Assembly: GCF_000187245.1 (NCBI RefSeq) | Contig: NC_027864.1 | Span: 372,001-436,000, forward strand | Origin: Ogataea parapolymorpha DL-1 | Lineage: Eukaryota > Ascomycota > Pichiomycetes > Pichiales > Pichiaceae | Direction of reading: 5' to 3' | DNA: 64,000 nt | Shown here: positions 26,107 to 35,535 of the stretch, in pieces | Layout: every line of letters starts with the position of its first letter | How positions within the stretch are numbered: the stretch's first letter is position 1 | The notes under the pieces: generated by a model | What the model saw: only the letters and a program-made list of their open reading frames with translations | Database searches by the model: none | Told to the model about the DNA's origin: nothing | Program-made: the position numbers and the translations under genes

Positions 26107-27150
26107 ATGGTGAGATTTATAGACCGAAAGCGGCGCTTGTACTCCACAGCTGCTAGTCAACTGTACACAAACTCTACTACAAGCGCTCTCGGCTCCAAGA
26201 CAAAACATTCTAGCCATGAGCTCACTCAAGAGCCAAGTCGCTCTACAAAACGCACAGCCACCCACTCTCTACGACATACAACAGCAAGCTACTCTTCTTA
26301 CTCAAAGATAACAGCCTCAAGGATGCCGAACTGGGTATCTGTGTCCTCCACCTCATCTGATGATACCACATACACGAGTGTTTCCAGAATTTCGAGAAGC
26401 TCGGCCGCAAGCACATTCCAGGAACTCGAAGTGACCACATACGACTACACGCAGTTATTTGTGGTCACTGATTCTGACACCACGTTCACGACTCACGTCC
26501 ACCTCACCACACAAGCCACATTCACCCCTACATCTTCCTTTTCTATATCGAGCGCAATTATTACAACAGACGCCAACGCTTTTAGCAAGTTTCTCGGCCT
26601 TCATCGTGCCTCTGCTCACCATTCTGTCCTCTCCACGGGAGCAAAGGCGGGTATTGGGGTAGGTGTGGCGATTGGATTCCTTTTGGCCATGGGCTTTGTG
26701 GTACTCTCTCTGTACCGTAGGAAAAAGAAAAAGGAAGCTTTTGGCGGAGAAGACGTCTGGGATGCGGTGCCGAATGGTTCTATCCGCAATGATCACGAAA
26801 TGCAGACGGCCCCTCTCCCACCTCCGCCACGAAAGAGAGTCGTTGCTGCCTTGGAAGCCACGCCGCGCGAGCGACTAATCGACGTGCTTCACGAGAACTC
26901 TCAGGAAAGTCTTGACCAGCAGCAAGAACAGCGGACAGGTACCAACACGACACCAAAGCGCTACGACTCCCACATTCGGAACCTGACCAAGTTCAGAGAG
27001 ACCAGCATTCAGGACGTTGGAGACACCCTGGGCTCTTTTGCCCTGCGCAATGGCCAGCTCAGGCCCCAGACGTGGTGGTCGGACATTGACAGCAGCGAAG
27101 ATAGCACTTTAAGCGGAAGCACAGCGAGCGGAAGCGTAGAGTCTGTTTAG
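26107..27150 (+). CDS. Ser/Thr-rich single-pass membrane protein of unknown function
   Basis: 347 aa. Residues about 1-175 are Ser/Thr-rich, as in O-mannosylated cell-surface sensors. One membrane helix follows at about 180-203 (AGIGVGVAIGFLLAMGFVVLSLY), then a basic stop-transfer run RRKKKK and a cytosolic tail of about 145 residues with PLPPPPRKR and many Ser/Thr/Asp. The arrangement recalls Mid2/Wsc-like stress sensors, but no N-terminal signal peptide or Cys-rich domain is seen. The only upstream ATG in the 136-bp gap is this start, so a missed signal-peptide exon is not supported. Confidence 0.75.
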   Translation: MVRFIDRKRRLYSTAASQLYTNSTTSALGSKTKHSSHELTQEPSRSTKRTATHSLRHTTASYSSYSKITASRMPNWVSVSSTSSDDTTYTSVSRISRSSAASTFQELEVTTYDYTQLFVVTDSDTTFTTHVHLTTQATFTPTSSFSISSAIITTDANAFSKFLGLHRASAHHSVLSTGAKAGIGVGVAIGFLLAMGFVVLSLYRRKKKKEAFGGEDVWDAVPNGSIRNDHEMQTAPLPPPPRKRVVAALEATPRERLIDVLHENSQESLDQQQEQRTGTNTTPKRYDSHIRNLTKFRETSIQDVGDTLGSFALRNGQLRPQTWWSDIDSSEDSTLSGSTASGSVESV

Positions 27151-27273
27151 TTTTACCTCCATACCATAGCTACAGATCAGTCTAGCAACATGCGTAAATT
27201 CTTGCTACCGTAAAAACCATACCTTACTTTGCCCAACCTTTCCAAACCTGCCTTCTAGCATCATAACTCATAA

Positions 27274-27768
27274 CTACATTTCCACCTCCTCCAGCAAGGC
27301 CCTCTCCACCACGAAGCGGCCCTCTTTATACTTCTCCTTGTCCTCCTCGCTGTAAAGGTATTTCCATCCAATCGAGCAATCGCACTGCTTGCAGTCAATC
27401 ACTTTGACCTCGTAGCGTCCGGTCTTCATTCTCTTGAACTCCCTGGCCTTAGCAAGTTTGACGTTGAGTACCTTGGAAACGAAATACGCAGGTCCCAGAC
27501 TGCCGTTAAAGTTGTCCGAAATTATCAAGGAGCTGAGACATATGTGGTTGTGACACTTTCTGCAGCGCAAAATTCGGGTAGGGGGGTAATTCTGAGACGT
27601 TTGAGGTGGCAAGCTGCCTGAGCCGGAGGAGATTGAGGATTTGGGCGAATAAAGGGACGAAAATGTGGACCGGGACGACTTGGATGACACGGAAGAATTG
27701 CGTGATGCCGGAGTAGAGTTCTCAGTAGGGTTTGATGTCCTAAAATGTTGAGCGTAGACCAGACCCAT
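27274..27768 (-). CDS. MOH1: yippee-domain zinc-binding protein (Moh1-like)
   Basis: 164 aa. The first 60 residues are Ser-rich and disordered. The yippee domain at about 66-160 has two CxxC knuckles, CRKC and CKQC, and the typical GPAYFVSKVLNV and GRYEVKVIDCKQCDCSIGWKYLYSEEDKEKYKEGRFVVE pattern (shown in part: IGWKYLY, YKEGRFVVER). It is similar to budding-yeast Moh1, which is linked to stationary-phase survival and is a homologue of human YPEL proteins. It is convergent with the membrane-protein gene at 26107 and divergent to MRPL22. Confidence 0.92.
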   Translation of the reverse strand: MGLVYAQHFRTSNPTENSTPASRNSSVSSKSSRSTFSSLYSPKSSISSGSGSLPPQTSQNYPPTRILRCRKCHNHICLSSLIISDNFNGSLGPAYFVSKVLNVKLAKAREFKRMKTGRYEVKVIDCKQCDCSIGWKYLYSEEDKEKYKEGRFVVERALLEEVEM

Positions 27769-28062
27769 GAGGAGGAAACAATTAACCTTTAATTAAGATA
27801 AGCAAATGAGTCGATCGTCCTGGAGACTATATCGACCGCTGCGGGTTATGACTAATCATATACTATTTGTCGCTTTCAAATAACAGAGCTAGATAAACAC
27901 GTTGTGGCCTGTATCCAGCGTAAAAAGTGATTTGTTAACTAATAATGTGTTTCAACTCCAGATAATCCTCGTAATTAATGTTGCTCCCCTTCTTAATATC
28001 CTAGGTGTGTGGTGTGGGTTAAAATATTTTCGAGTATAGGTTTTTTGTTTCAATCGTTCAAG

Positions 28063-28860
28063 ATGTTCCGTTTGGCCAGTCCACGTATATTGAATCCGCT
28101 CCGGCTTGGGGCCGGTTTGAGATTCAACTCTAGTGGGTCACTATTTAACGAGGTCAGTTCTGCGCCAGCCACTCCGCAACCTGTCGAAAACGAATCCGCT
28201 GAAAAAATCACTACGCCGGAACAGGACGCCAAACTCCAGGCTTATTTGCATCCCTCGCCCTTTCTCGCCGTCGAGTCCCTTGTTTCTCCGCTCAAGCGCG
28301 AACTTTACAATATGAACGTCAAGAAAAATGGCTTCTTCATCAACAACCAAACCATGAAGCTCGATGGTGCCGAGTACAAGTTGTGTCTCAGCAGGCAGGA
28401 GATCGAGGCTCTTGAGCCTTCAGTTTACTTGAGATCGTACCGAATCAAGTCTTCGGTTAAAAAGACCAACATCGTGCTGCGTGCTCTGAAAAACATGCCT
28501 CTGAAAAAAGCCATCACTCAGCTCCATTTTTTGCAGAAGAAAGTGGCCAGACCACTGGCGGAGTTGCTCGAGCGCGGTGTTGACGACGCGAAAAAAATGG
28601 GATACAACCCTAACGATTTGTATGTGGCGGAATCATGGGTTCATACTGATGGACAGTGGCAAAAACGGCCAGAATTTAAGGGCCGTGGACGGTCTGGTGT
28701 CATTTTGCACCGCTACGTTAGCGTGCGCTTCTTGCTCAAATCAAAACAGACTCTGAACAGATTAAAGTTCGAGGAGGAGCAAAAATTCCTCAAGCGTCCA
28801 GTTTGGAACAATGTCACAAAGACCAAGCTGATTGGTGATAGTGGACAGTACAAGTGGTAA
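28063..28860 (+). CDS. MRPL22: mitochondrial large-subunit ribosomal protein uL22m
   Basis: 265 aa from the ATG at 28063; a GTG 18 codons upstream is not used. The N-terminal 30 residues (MFRLASPRILNPLRLGAGLRF) are basic and amphipathic, a mitochondrial presequence. The uL22 domain covers about 125-255, with helix KKTNIVLRALKNMPLKKAITQL and the extended beta hairpin ending GVILHRYVSVRFLL. It is part of the mitoribosome large subunit at the exit tunnel. Confidence 0.9.
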   Translation: MFRLASPRILNPLRLGAGLRFNSSGSLFNEVSSAPATPQPVENESAEKITTPEQDAKLQAYLHPSPFLAVESLVSPLKRELYNMNVKKNGFFINNQTMKLDGAEYKLCLSRQEIEALEPSVYLRSYRIKSSVKKTNIVLRALKNMPLKKAITQLHFLQKKVARPLAELLERGVDDAKKMGYNPNDLYVAESWVHTDGQWQKRPEFKGRGRSGVILHRYVSVRFLLKSKQTLNRLKFEEEQKFLKRPVWNNVTKTKLIGDSGQYKW

Positions 28861-28900
28861 TGTGTAAATAGATTTAATAAATAAATAAATATACGTCTTT

Positions 28901-29166
28901 TCAGTCGTCGTAGCCAGTCACCTTCTTGCGTGGGCCCTTCGGGATGGGGTAGCCGTCTAATGGAAGAGGAGCAAGGTCGTCGTACAGAAACCTTCGCCGC
29001 AAGGGGGTGATAGTCACAAGCATAGCAGGCCCCATTACTGCTATGCACCCTGCGAAAAACAAGTGAGGCCTATTGTGAGCGTAATATCTCAGCCACTAGT
29101 TGTTAGTGTGCCAACTTCTTTTCCACTTACCCTAATTGGCTCTTTATAGTAGACAGGATAGGACAT
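28901..29166 (-). CDS. mitochondrial complex I small subunit (NI9M / 9.5-kDa type), one 35-nt intron
   Basis: Spliced gene: exon 1 at 29131-29166 (12 codons, MSYPVYYKEPIR), intron 29096-29130 and exon 2 at 28901-29095, together 76 aa. The intron starts GTAAGT, has branch-site ACTAAC and ends CTAG; reading through gives a stop. The joined protein PIR/WLRYYAHNRPHLFF, then MGPAMLV, one membrane helix, and the C-terminus PIPKGPRKKVTGYDD matches the fungal 9.5-kDa accessory subunit of NADH:ubiquinone oxidoreductase. It implies a respiratory complex I in this yeast. Its start is only 61 bp from the divergent PML1 start. Confidence 0.85.
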
Positions 29167-29227
29167 GGTTCAAGATATATTTCTCCGCACCTAATTATTT
29201 TTGCGTCGATCGGCCTACTTTTTCTTC

Positions 29228-29698
29228 ATGGCTAATCCTCCAATCAAGCCCATTCCAGTGGTGATGGAGCCTTCTGGCTACCTAACTAAAATGCTCAAAT
29301 CAAGCCAAGGGACAGACTATGTGCCTCCAACGGACGCTGCAGCTCCTACATCCGAATCTCACACCAGATTCTATCTATACAAGTTCGACGAGTCGTCGCC
29401 GAATGGACAGAAAATCCCTCTAATAAACTCCAAATCATACTACACAATAGGCAAAGACCCACAGACAAACGACATCGTCGTTGCAGATGAGCTTGTGTCG
29501 GCCAACCACGCCGTTCTTCAGTTCAGATCCAAGAACTCAGAAATTACTGCTTATATAATCGACCTTGATTCCACCAATGGAACCTTCATCAAAGATCACG
29601 AGCTGCCGCCCAATCGTTACGTCGAGGTTCTCCATAAAGATGTCTTGCGGTTTGGAGATCCTGAATCGCAAACAGAGTTTGTTTTCATTCGTGATTAA
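29228..29698 (+). CDS. PML1: FHA-domain RES-complex protein Pml1 (pre-mRNA retention/splicing)
   Basis: 156 aa from the ATG at 29228; a TTG nine codons upstream is ignored. A short N-terminal part (PIPVVMEPSGYLTKMLK) matches the SNIP1/Pml1 peptide that contacts the other RES subunits. An FHA domain covers about 55-152 (YYTIGKDPQTNDIVV, SANHAVLQFR, IIDLDSTNGTFIKD, HKDVLRFGD). The RES complex keeps unspliced pre-mRNA in the nucleus. The last 14 coding bases overlap the convergent TAD1 end. Confidence 0.92.
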   Translation: MANPPIKPIPVVMEPSGYLTKMLKSSQGTDYVPPTDAAAPTSESHTRFYLYKFDESSPNGQKIPLINSKSYYTIGKDPQTNDIVVADELVSANHAVLQFRSKNSEITAYIIDLDSTNGTFIKDHELPPNRYVEVLHKDVLRFGDPESQTEFVFIRD

Positions 29699-30857
29699 GG
29701 GGGAAGTTGTCCTCGCTGCTTTTACCCCAGTGTCCAATGGCCTCGCGCGCAAGGTTCTTACATGCGCTCACACTTGCACATTTCTTGAGCTCGTTGTAGT
29801 CTTTGAACTTGTACGGTGTGAGCCTTAGTGCTAATTCTGCCAATTTCTCTCTCGAAACGTCGCTCTGATGTTGGTATTGGACACTTTTTTTCGCTGGACA
29901 CCCGTTTCTGACTCCCTTATTTAGAACCTGTATATACGACCGAGCCGGAGAATATAATATCGATAGATTGGAGGGTGTGCTGCCAGAGAATGGGCATGGC
30001 AGGTCTGAAGCCAGGACCTTGAGCGGATGATAATATGAAGAGAGCTCTGGTGACATCTTTATTCGATCGCGGAAACAACGTTTTAATGCAGTCTGATTGA
30101 TCTTCTGTTTCGGCAGTACTAGAAAACTCAAGTAAGGCGGATCATCCACCAAATCGTAAACGAGACTGCTGAGCATTGAGGTGAATTGTTTGAGACACAG
30201 CTTGTCGGAACAGGATTTAGAGTACGAGATAGGAGAATCTTTTCTTCCAGGTTTTGTCCGCACGCTTCCAAGTCTGCTTAGGCCATTCCGACCCCTCAGT
30301 ATTCCCCCAGCCTCTTCTAAGCTATGCCAAATTGTCTGATCTGCAAATGAGTCTCGCAAATTCTCGGTGGAGGCATCTCCACAGGGAACTTCACTAATGT
30401 ACAGAGCAAACTGCGAATTGTGTTTGAATTTGAATTTTTCGGTACCATGCTCTCGAATGAGCAAGTCAGAGACGTTGTTTTCTCTTATAGCGTTCATTTC
30501 TTGTAACACCAACCAGTTGAACAATCTCAAGCATAAGATCTCAGCATGTAAATCGTGAACCAATCTCCCTTGGCTGTGCTCTATTCTCGAATCAGGCATG
30601 ACTTTCATTCCTGTACACACTGCCAGTACTTCTAGTTGTGGTTTTTCGCCAACTTTTTGCCTCTTGGTTTGGTCAATTGGGCGACTATTAGACTCTATCT
30701 TGACCAAGCCCGCTAAAACAGTCGTTTCTGTGTCTTTTGGCCTCGCATTTCGAAATTGGTATAATAGCTTGTTTTCCAGCTTTGAGGGTCGTCGGTACTC
30801 GTCGATGACCGCCTGAGCAATTGCGTTACCCAGATCATCATCCAGATCAACAAGCAT
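29685..30857 (-). CDS. TAD1: tRNA-specific adenosine deaminase Tad1
   Basis: 390 aa. The deaminase motifs are in order: HDLHAEILCLRLF (zinc His and catalytic Glu) at about 105, PCGDAS at about 160 and SCSDKLCLKQF at about 217. The editase C-terminal domain follows. It converts A37 to inosine in tRNA-Ala. The length is close to the yeast 400 aa. Its end overlaps PML1 by 14 bp, and a tRNA gene lies 40 bp upstream. Confidence 0.93.
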   Translation of the reverse strand: MLVDLDDDLGNAIAQAVIDEYRRPSKLENKLLYQFRNARPKDTETTVLAGLVKIESNSRPIDQTKRQKVGEKPQLEVLAVCTGMKVMPDSRIEHSQGRLVHDLHAEILCLRLFNWLVLQEMNAIRENNVSDLLIREHGTEKFKFKHNSQFALYISEVPCGDASTENLRDSFADQTIWHSLEEAGGILRGRNGLSRLGSVRTKPGRKDSPISYSKSCSDKLCLKQFTSMLSSLVYDLVDDPPYLSFLVLPKQKINQTALKRCFRDRIKMSPELSSYYHPLKVLASDLPCPFSGSTPSNLSILYSPARSYIQVLNKGVRNGCPAKKSVQYQHQSDVSREKLAELALRLTPYKFKDYNELKKCASVSACKNLAREAIGHWGKSSEDNFPLNHE

Positions 30858-30869
30858 GTAGATCTGGAC

Positions 30870-30897
30870 AAAAAAAAAAAAAAATTAAAATTAAAAA
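30870..30897 (-). terminator. Pol III terminator of tRNA-Gly
   Basis: Downstream of the tRNA on the minus strand there are five T, then T-rich sequence ending in a run of 15 T, typical of RNA polymerase III termination. Confidence 0.85.
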
Positions 30898-30968
30898 TGC
30901 GTAAACCCGGAATCGAACCGGGGGCTCGTCGATGGCAACGACGAATTTTACCACTAAACCATTTACGC
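30898..30968 (-). tRNA. tRNA-Gly (anticodon GCC)
   Basis: 71 nt. The acceptor stem GCGTAAA pairs with TTTACGC with discriminator A; the D arm holds GGTTTAGTGGTA; the anticodon stem CGTCG/CGACG carries loop TTGCCAT, giving anticodon GCC; the T arm reads CCCCGGTTCGATTCCGGG. Both internal Pol III promoter boxes are present. There is no intron and no encoded CCA. Confidence 0.97.
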
Positions 30969-31187
30969 TTTTTCGTTGTTAAGTTTCTAAGCAGCTGGTC
31001 TATATGCTGTTTAAAGTCTAGCGGTCGACCTCATAGTTGTCTCCATTTTGGAGTTCATTCTAGTGTGCCTTTTTTCTGACAGTGTCTAGTTAAGTATCGT
31101 CTCAAGGCTTTCTATTCATACGCAAGGTAAGGGATCTACCAAGCATAAAATTCAAACCTGCTGATATTTATAATGCATGCTTTTTAT

Positions 31188-33575
31188 TTATGGAATGTAC
31201 ACATAATTGTCTGCCTCCCTCGCAACGTAGTCTTCATTGATAAGCTTCTCAATGACATTTTTCACAAGAACGACAACATCTTTCTCGTAAATCTTCTGCT
31301 GTTTCATGTGATCCAATACTTGTAGCAGCAGCTTGTCATGAGCAATTCTTTGCTCTGCCTTCAATGTGCGCACAACAAAGGCCTCTATCTTTGAAGAAAT
31401 CCAACCTCTTGTTGGCAATTCGGAAGACCGCGGCTCAACAGGTGATGCACTCTCTACTAATTGGATCGGTAGCCTGAGAGTCTTTTTAGACCATTTAAAA
31501 TTCTCATTTATTCGATAATCAGTTTCTTGCACTAAAACAGGGAATTTAGAGCTTGACATGATGTTCAAGTTTTGTGTCACAAACTTATTACTCATTCCCG
31601 TCTTGAACTTTATCTGATCAAATGAGAGAGATGCATGGTCTTCAAAAGCCAAAATAATTGCAGCTTGGTACAGAGTACACTCAATGGTTTGTTTTCTAGC
31701 TTTCTTTTCGTCAAACTGTACATCAAGAGTGACTCTATGGAAATGAAACTTCCATTGGAGTTTCCGTGATTGGTACTGTGAACGGTAGAATGTCTCGTAT
31801 TCGTGCAACAAAGGTTGCAATTGGGAGGGAATTATCAACGGCTGGTTCTCCGGGACACGAGGCCAGCAATTAGAATCGACACAGCAGATATCCATATCAA
31901 CAGAGCCAAGTGCAGAATGTTTGTGCACATCGTGAAATTCAGGCATATCCAGTTCCGAAAGCTCAACGGATTCGACCATGGAGTCTAACTGATCAGTATA
32001 CTCGCGGCCGCACATATTTTTCAGCTTGTTCAAAAGCTCTCTTTCGAGCTCCAGCCACTCCATTTTAAGCTCCCTATTGAGAAAAAAGGACTGACCTCTA
32101 AGCAATCTCCGAGAAACCTGGATCTGGTATTTGTCAAAAAAATATCGTCTGCTTGATGGAATCAATATCAGAATTGTCGTAATGGAGTCCTGTGGATCCA
32201 AGTGGCAAAGCTCGTAAATGCGGCCAGATGGGGCTTTTCTGTCCAAGTCCTGCAGCGAGGGCTTTCCCAATGTTGTTTCGATATACTTTAAGAGATGGTC
32301 GCAGACGTGTACGGGACCATTTGGGATTTGCTGGATGGCATTCACAAAAATATTCTTTGGAATGGCATTCTCCTTGCCAAAGGTCTGTACTGCGTTGGAA
32401 CAGAGCCTTTGATATAGCTGAACTATATCTGCTATCAGACCTTTATCTCTTATATGTTGACTTATGTGACTGCGATATAGCTTGATGCTATATTCTTCGA
32501 TGGAAGACAAAAGCCACGATTTCTCTTCATCAGCGTAGAGCTGAACTAATTTGGTTGAAACATGAATATTCCAGTCAAACCCAAAACAGGCATGCACCAC
32601 TCGAGGATTGGCCGCAAGCACAGAACTTCCGAGCAAGGTTTCCAGCAGGTCGTTGGAGGAGAAGTCAGCTGGCAAAAATGGCTTAAATATATCCACGTAT
32701 AAGGGGATGATTTTTTGGTACTCAATCGCTTTAGGGAGGTACGACTCGGGGGATTGTAAGAGCTGATCTCTGATGCTAGCAAAATTCTGATGCGTGGCTT
32801 GCTTCATCACCTCGAACAGATGGAGTTTGCCCTCGCCATGTAGCTCAAGCTGAATATTGTGGATCTCAGCCACCATCTCTTTCAATTGATCAGACTCAGG
32901 CGTAGGACTTACGAGGCTGTACATCATATCCTTAATAGCAAGAAGTACTAGCGATCGCAGCCTGTTCTCAGACGGATCCGCTAGCCTCACCATGTAATCC
33001 TTGGGTTTGTTGGAATTAAGCACTCTGGACGCAAAAAGATCGAGTCCAAACGGTATGAACTTGATCTTTTTCCTGTTTGGCAGCCGTAACGTTGTGGACT
33101 CATCGGGCATAATCAGAAGCATGTGGAGTTCTCGGAGACGTTGTCGCCACATTGTGTACATACTGCAGCAGCCTGCAAGAGGATGATCAGACTCTATGGC
33201 TTCTTTAACCAGGGGGAGCATGTGTGTGTCAAATACGTTGGTGATGCGATCATATATGCTGCTAACCCAAGTTTTGTCCATGTAAACAAACATACAAATC
33301 GACTGGAGGAGAGACAATGAGCAGGGAAGATCATATGGCGAACGACCCTTTAGAATCACGTCAATTGCCTTGTCAAGCTTAGTGATTATATCTCTCTTAT
33401 GGCCATCTGTGACGCTCACTTGCTCCACTGGTGAGTCCGCTTCATAGCTGCGTTTGCGACTTTCAGTAAAGCCAAACTGCAGGATTTTGGGGAACTCAGA
33501 CGCGGGAATCACTCCCTCTCCCCACTCATTCATAGACATCAAAAAGAGTAAAATACTATTACAATATTTAGACAT
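31188..33575 (-). CDS. cullin (Cul3/Cul4-like ubiquitin-ligase scaffold)
   Basis: 795 aa from ATG 33573-33575. The open frame continues 26 codons upstream to another ATG at 33651-33653, but that would run into the RGD1 end, so the internal Met (MSKYCNSILL) or Met39/41 is preferred. Cullin repeats fill the N-terminal 400 residues. The cullin homology domain includes KWKFHFHRVTL and the C-terminal winged helix with the neddylation site in VVRTLKAEQRIAHDKLLLQVL and the ending EDYVAREADNYVYIP. It scaffolds a cullin-RING E3 ligase. Which cullin subclass is unclear. Confidence 0.88.
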   Translation of the reverse strand: MSKYCNSILLFLMSMNEWGEGVIPASEFPKILQFGFTESRKRSYEADSPVEQVSVTDGHKRDIITKLDKAIDVILKGRSPYDLPCSLSLLQSICMFVYMDKTWVSSIYDRITNVFDTHMLPLVKEAIESDHPLAGCCSMYTMWRQRLRELHMLLIMPDESTTLRLPNRKKIKFIPFGLDLFASRVLNSNKPKDYMVRLADPSENRLRSLVLLAIKDMMYSLVSPTPESDQLKEMVAEIHNIQLELHGEGKLHLFEVMKQATHQNFASIRDQLLQSPESYLPKAIEYQKIIPLYVDIFKPFLPADFSSNDLLETLLGSSVLAANPRVVHACFGFDWNIHVSTKLVQLYADEEKSWLLSSIEEYSIKLYRSHISQHIRDKGLIADIVQLYQRLCSNAVQTFGKENAIPKNIFVNAIQQIPNGPVHVCDHLLKYIETTLGKPSLQDLDRKAPSGRIYELCHLDPQDSITTILILIPSSRRYFFDKYQIQVSRRLLRGQSFFLNRELKMEWLELERELLNKLKNMCGREYTDQLDSMVESVELSELDMPEFHDVHKHSALGSVDMDICCVDSNCWPRVPENQPLIIPSQLQPLLHEYETFYRSQYQSRKLQWKFHFHRVTLDVQFDEKKARKQTIECTLYQAAIILAFEDHASLSFDQIKFKTGMSNKFVTQNLNIMSSSKFPVLVQETDYRINENFKWSKKTLRLPIQLVESASPVEPRSSELPTRGWISSKIEAFVVRTLKAEQRIAHDKLLLQVLDHMKQQKIYEKDVVVLVKNVIEKLINEDYVAREADNYVYIP

Positions 33576-33615
33576 TATCCTGATATCTAATCTGGTTGGT
33601 ACACGTAAATTGGGT

Positions 33616-35460
33616 TTAGCTTTCCTTAGGGTTGAAAATTTCGGGAGCAGCATTTATAAGCTCTTCAACGACTCGCTGCTGCACAGCGAGCTCGTCACGA
33701 GAAGTGTATTCGTTCACAAGCAGGTTGTTGAACCAGACTATGCTCAGATTTTTCACGCTCATGCGCACTCTTGGAATTTGGCTGAGGTGGATAAAATGGA
33801 AGAGCAAGTCACGAAGTGTAAAGTAATTAGCGTCCGGAAGCTCGAAAACAATCCGATGGAGCTGGACGTGCATCGTTGCAGCATCCTCAATTTGGCCGGC
33901 CTTGAAAAAGTTGCCGCTTTGCTCCTTTGTCAACAATGGGTCAGGTAATTCTGCAAAAAACACTTTGAGAAGCGACGCTATCATGTAAACGTAGTCGTCA
34001 GACACATTAGAAGGATCTGGAGGATCCAAAATGCTCAAATCTGAAGGATCCTGGTCGATTGCGTACTTGATCTCCTCCAATTTGAGTTTGTTCGGACTGG
34101 ATCGATAGATACCTTCAGAATTGGAGCCGTAAGTCTCAATTAGGTTGATACACTTTTTGACGAATAATGGAACCATCTCCTCGTCGTGAGGGAGACTTTC
34201 GATTGGCTGTCCAAATAGTAATCCTGAATAAGCAGGGGCGGCTGTATTTGTAATGGACGAGGAGTTGTTTCGCATTTCTGTGCTGATAGGACGCGGTCCT
34301 GCCAGGGCTGCAGGAGCCGGCGAGGCAGACAATGCTGGAGAGCGCGTAGGGTCCAGCGTTGAGTAGTTTGCTGAAGAAGAATTTGGCGGCTCGGGAACGG
34401 GTATGAAGGACGGAGACCCAACTGGCGGCGTGACGGTTTTGTTCGTAGTAGCTGAGGGTGGATCCAGTTTAGAAACATTATTAGACACAGGTGGTGTTGC
34501 TGGAACGCGGAATTGATGAGTAGGCTCTGACTTGAACAAGGGATGTTTCTTGTACTCGACAGGCACAAAGGATTGTTTTTTCTCGACTCTGGAGCCTTTC
34601 AGATAGTTGTAGAGATTTTGTTCCGGATTGACCGATGCAGCGACAGTTGCCATTGAAGAGTGATTGGCTCCCAGTGGAGCCACCTGGTTACCCAGCCCGA
34701 CAACAAAAGATTCGTTATAAGCAGCGTATTTCTGCAATTGAAGCTGCAAAGCTGTGTCCAGCTCCAGAATGAGGTCCTGGAGCTTCTTGGAAAGTCTCGG
34801 TCTATGTGTATTCACCAGCTCGTTCTTCAACTTCTGGGACGCGTTGGCCTTGGCATTATAGTCCTGGTCGGCAGCATTGATTTTTCGCACCAACTCCTCT
34901 TCCTGTTGTGAGCCTGTTTTCCGACCTTGGAGTGTTATTTTTTTCTGGGATTGGTCCGATTGCCTCAGCCTTTCCAAGTCGGTACAGAGCGAGAAGTACC
35001 TGTTTTTGGATTTTTCTGCCTGGCTAATGGCGTCCTGGACCTCCTTTTCGCGCTTGTGACCTTCTTCCTTTAGCTGTTTCCGCAGCCGCACGAATGTCGC
35101 AGACACGGACGCCAGCTCATCTTGCATTTTCTCCAGAGCCTTGGCGTATGGAGACCGCACGTCAACGAGTATTCTGTCGTCAAATGATATAATCTTGTCC
35201 AGGGACTCAACAAAGGAGCCTTTGGAGACAGACGTGTTGGATTTGATGGAGGACTTGCAACTTGTGACAGCCCGCTTAACGTCCCGAGCATAATTTTCTT
35301 CATAGTTCTGTTTCCGCTTCAGATAGTTGGCAAACTCGTCGCACGCCTTGACAGATTGTTTGAGTCTTGCCAAAAGGAGGTCCAAGGCAGAGTCGGAGGC
35401 AAGAATCTCGGCAATTGCCGGCTCTTGCAGAGGAGACGGAGCGTCGGTGTTTGTTGTCAT
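33616..35460 (-). CDS. RGD1: F-BAR and RhoGAP protein Rgd1
   Basis: 614 aa. An F-BAR domain of mostly coiled coil occupies about 25-265 (LKQSVKACDEFANYLKRKQ, YEENYARDVKR). A Pro/Ser-rich linker spans about 300-410, and a RhoGAP domain about 413-612 (FGQPIESLPHDEEMVPLFV). The arginine finger lies in EGIYRSSPNK. Rgd1 stimulates GTP hydrolysis by Rho3/Rho4 and acts at sites of polarised growth. Only 40 bp separates its stop from the cullin start on the same strand. Confidence 0.94.
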   Translation of the reverse strand: MTTNTDAPSPLQEPAIAEILASDSALDLLLARLKQSVKACDEFANYLKRKQNYEENYARDVKRAVTSCKSSIKSNTSVSKGSFVESLDKIISFDDRILVDVRSPYAKALEKMQDELASVSATFVRLRKQLKEEGHKREKEVQDAISQAEKSKNRYFSLCTDLERLRQSDQSQKKITLQGRKTGSQQEEELVRKINAADQDYNAKANASQKLKNELVNTHRPRLSKKLQDLILELDTALQLQLQKYAAYNESFVVGLGNQVAPLGANHSSMATVAASVNPEQNLYNYLKGSRVEKKQSFVPVEYKKHPLFKSEPTHQFRVPATPPVSNNVSKLDPPSATTNKTVTPPVGSPSFIPVPEPPNSSSANYSTLDPTRSPALSASPAPAALAGPRPISTEMRNNSSSITNTAAPAYSGLLFGQPIESLPHDEEMVPLFVKKCINLIETYGSNSEGIYRSSPNKLKLEEIKYAIDQDPSDLSILDPPDPSNVSDDYVYMIASLLKVFFAELPDPLLTKEQSGNFFKAGQIEDAATMHVQLHRIVFELPDANYFTLRDLLFHFIHLSQIPRVRMSVKNLSIVWFNNLLVNEYTSRDELAVQQRVVEELINAAPEIFNPKES

Positions 35461-35535
35461 GAGTAGTAAATGGATCAGAAAATAACAGCAAAAAAATGGC
35501 AGTGGAGGTGCCGATGTGGCTTGTCAGGGACACAA

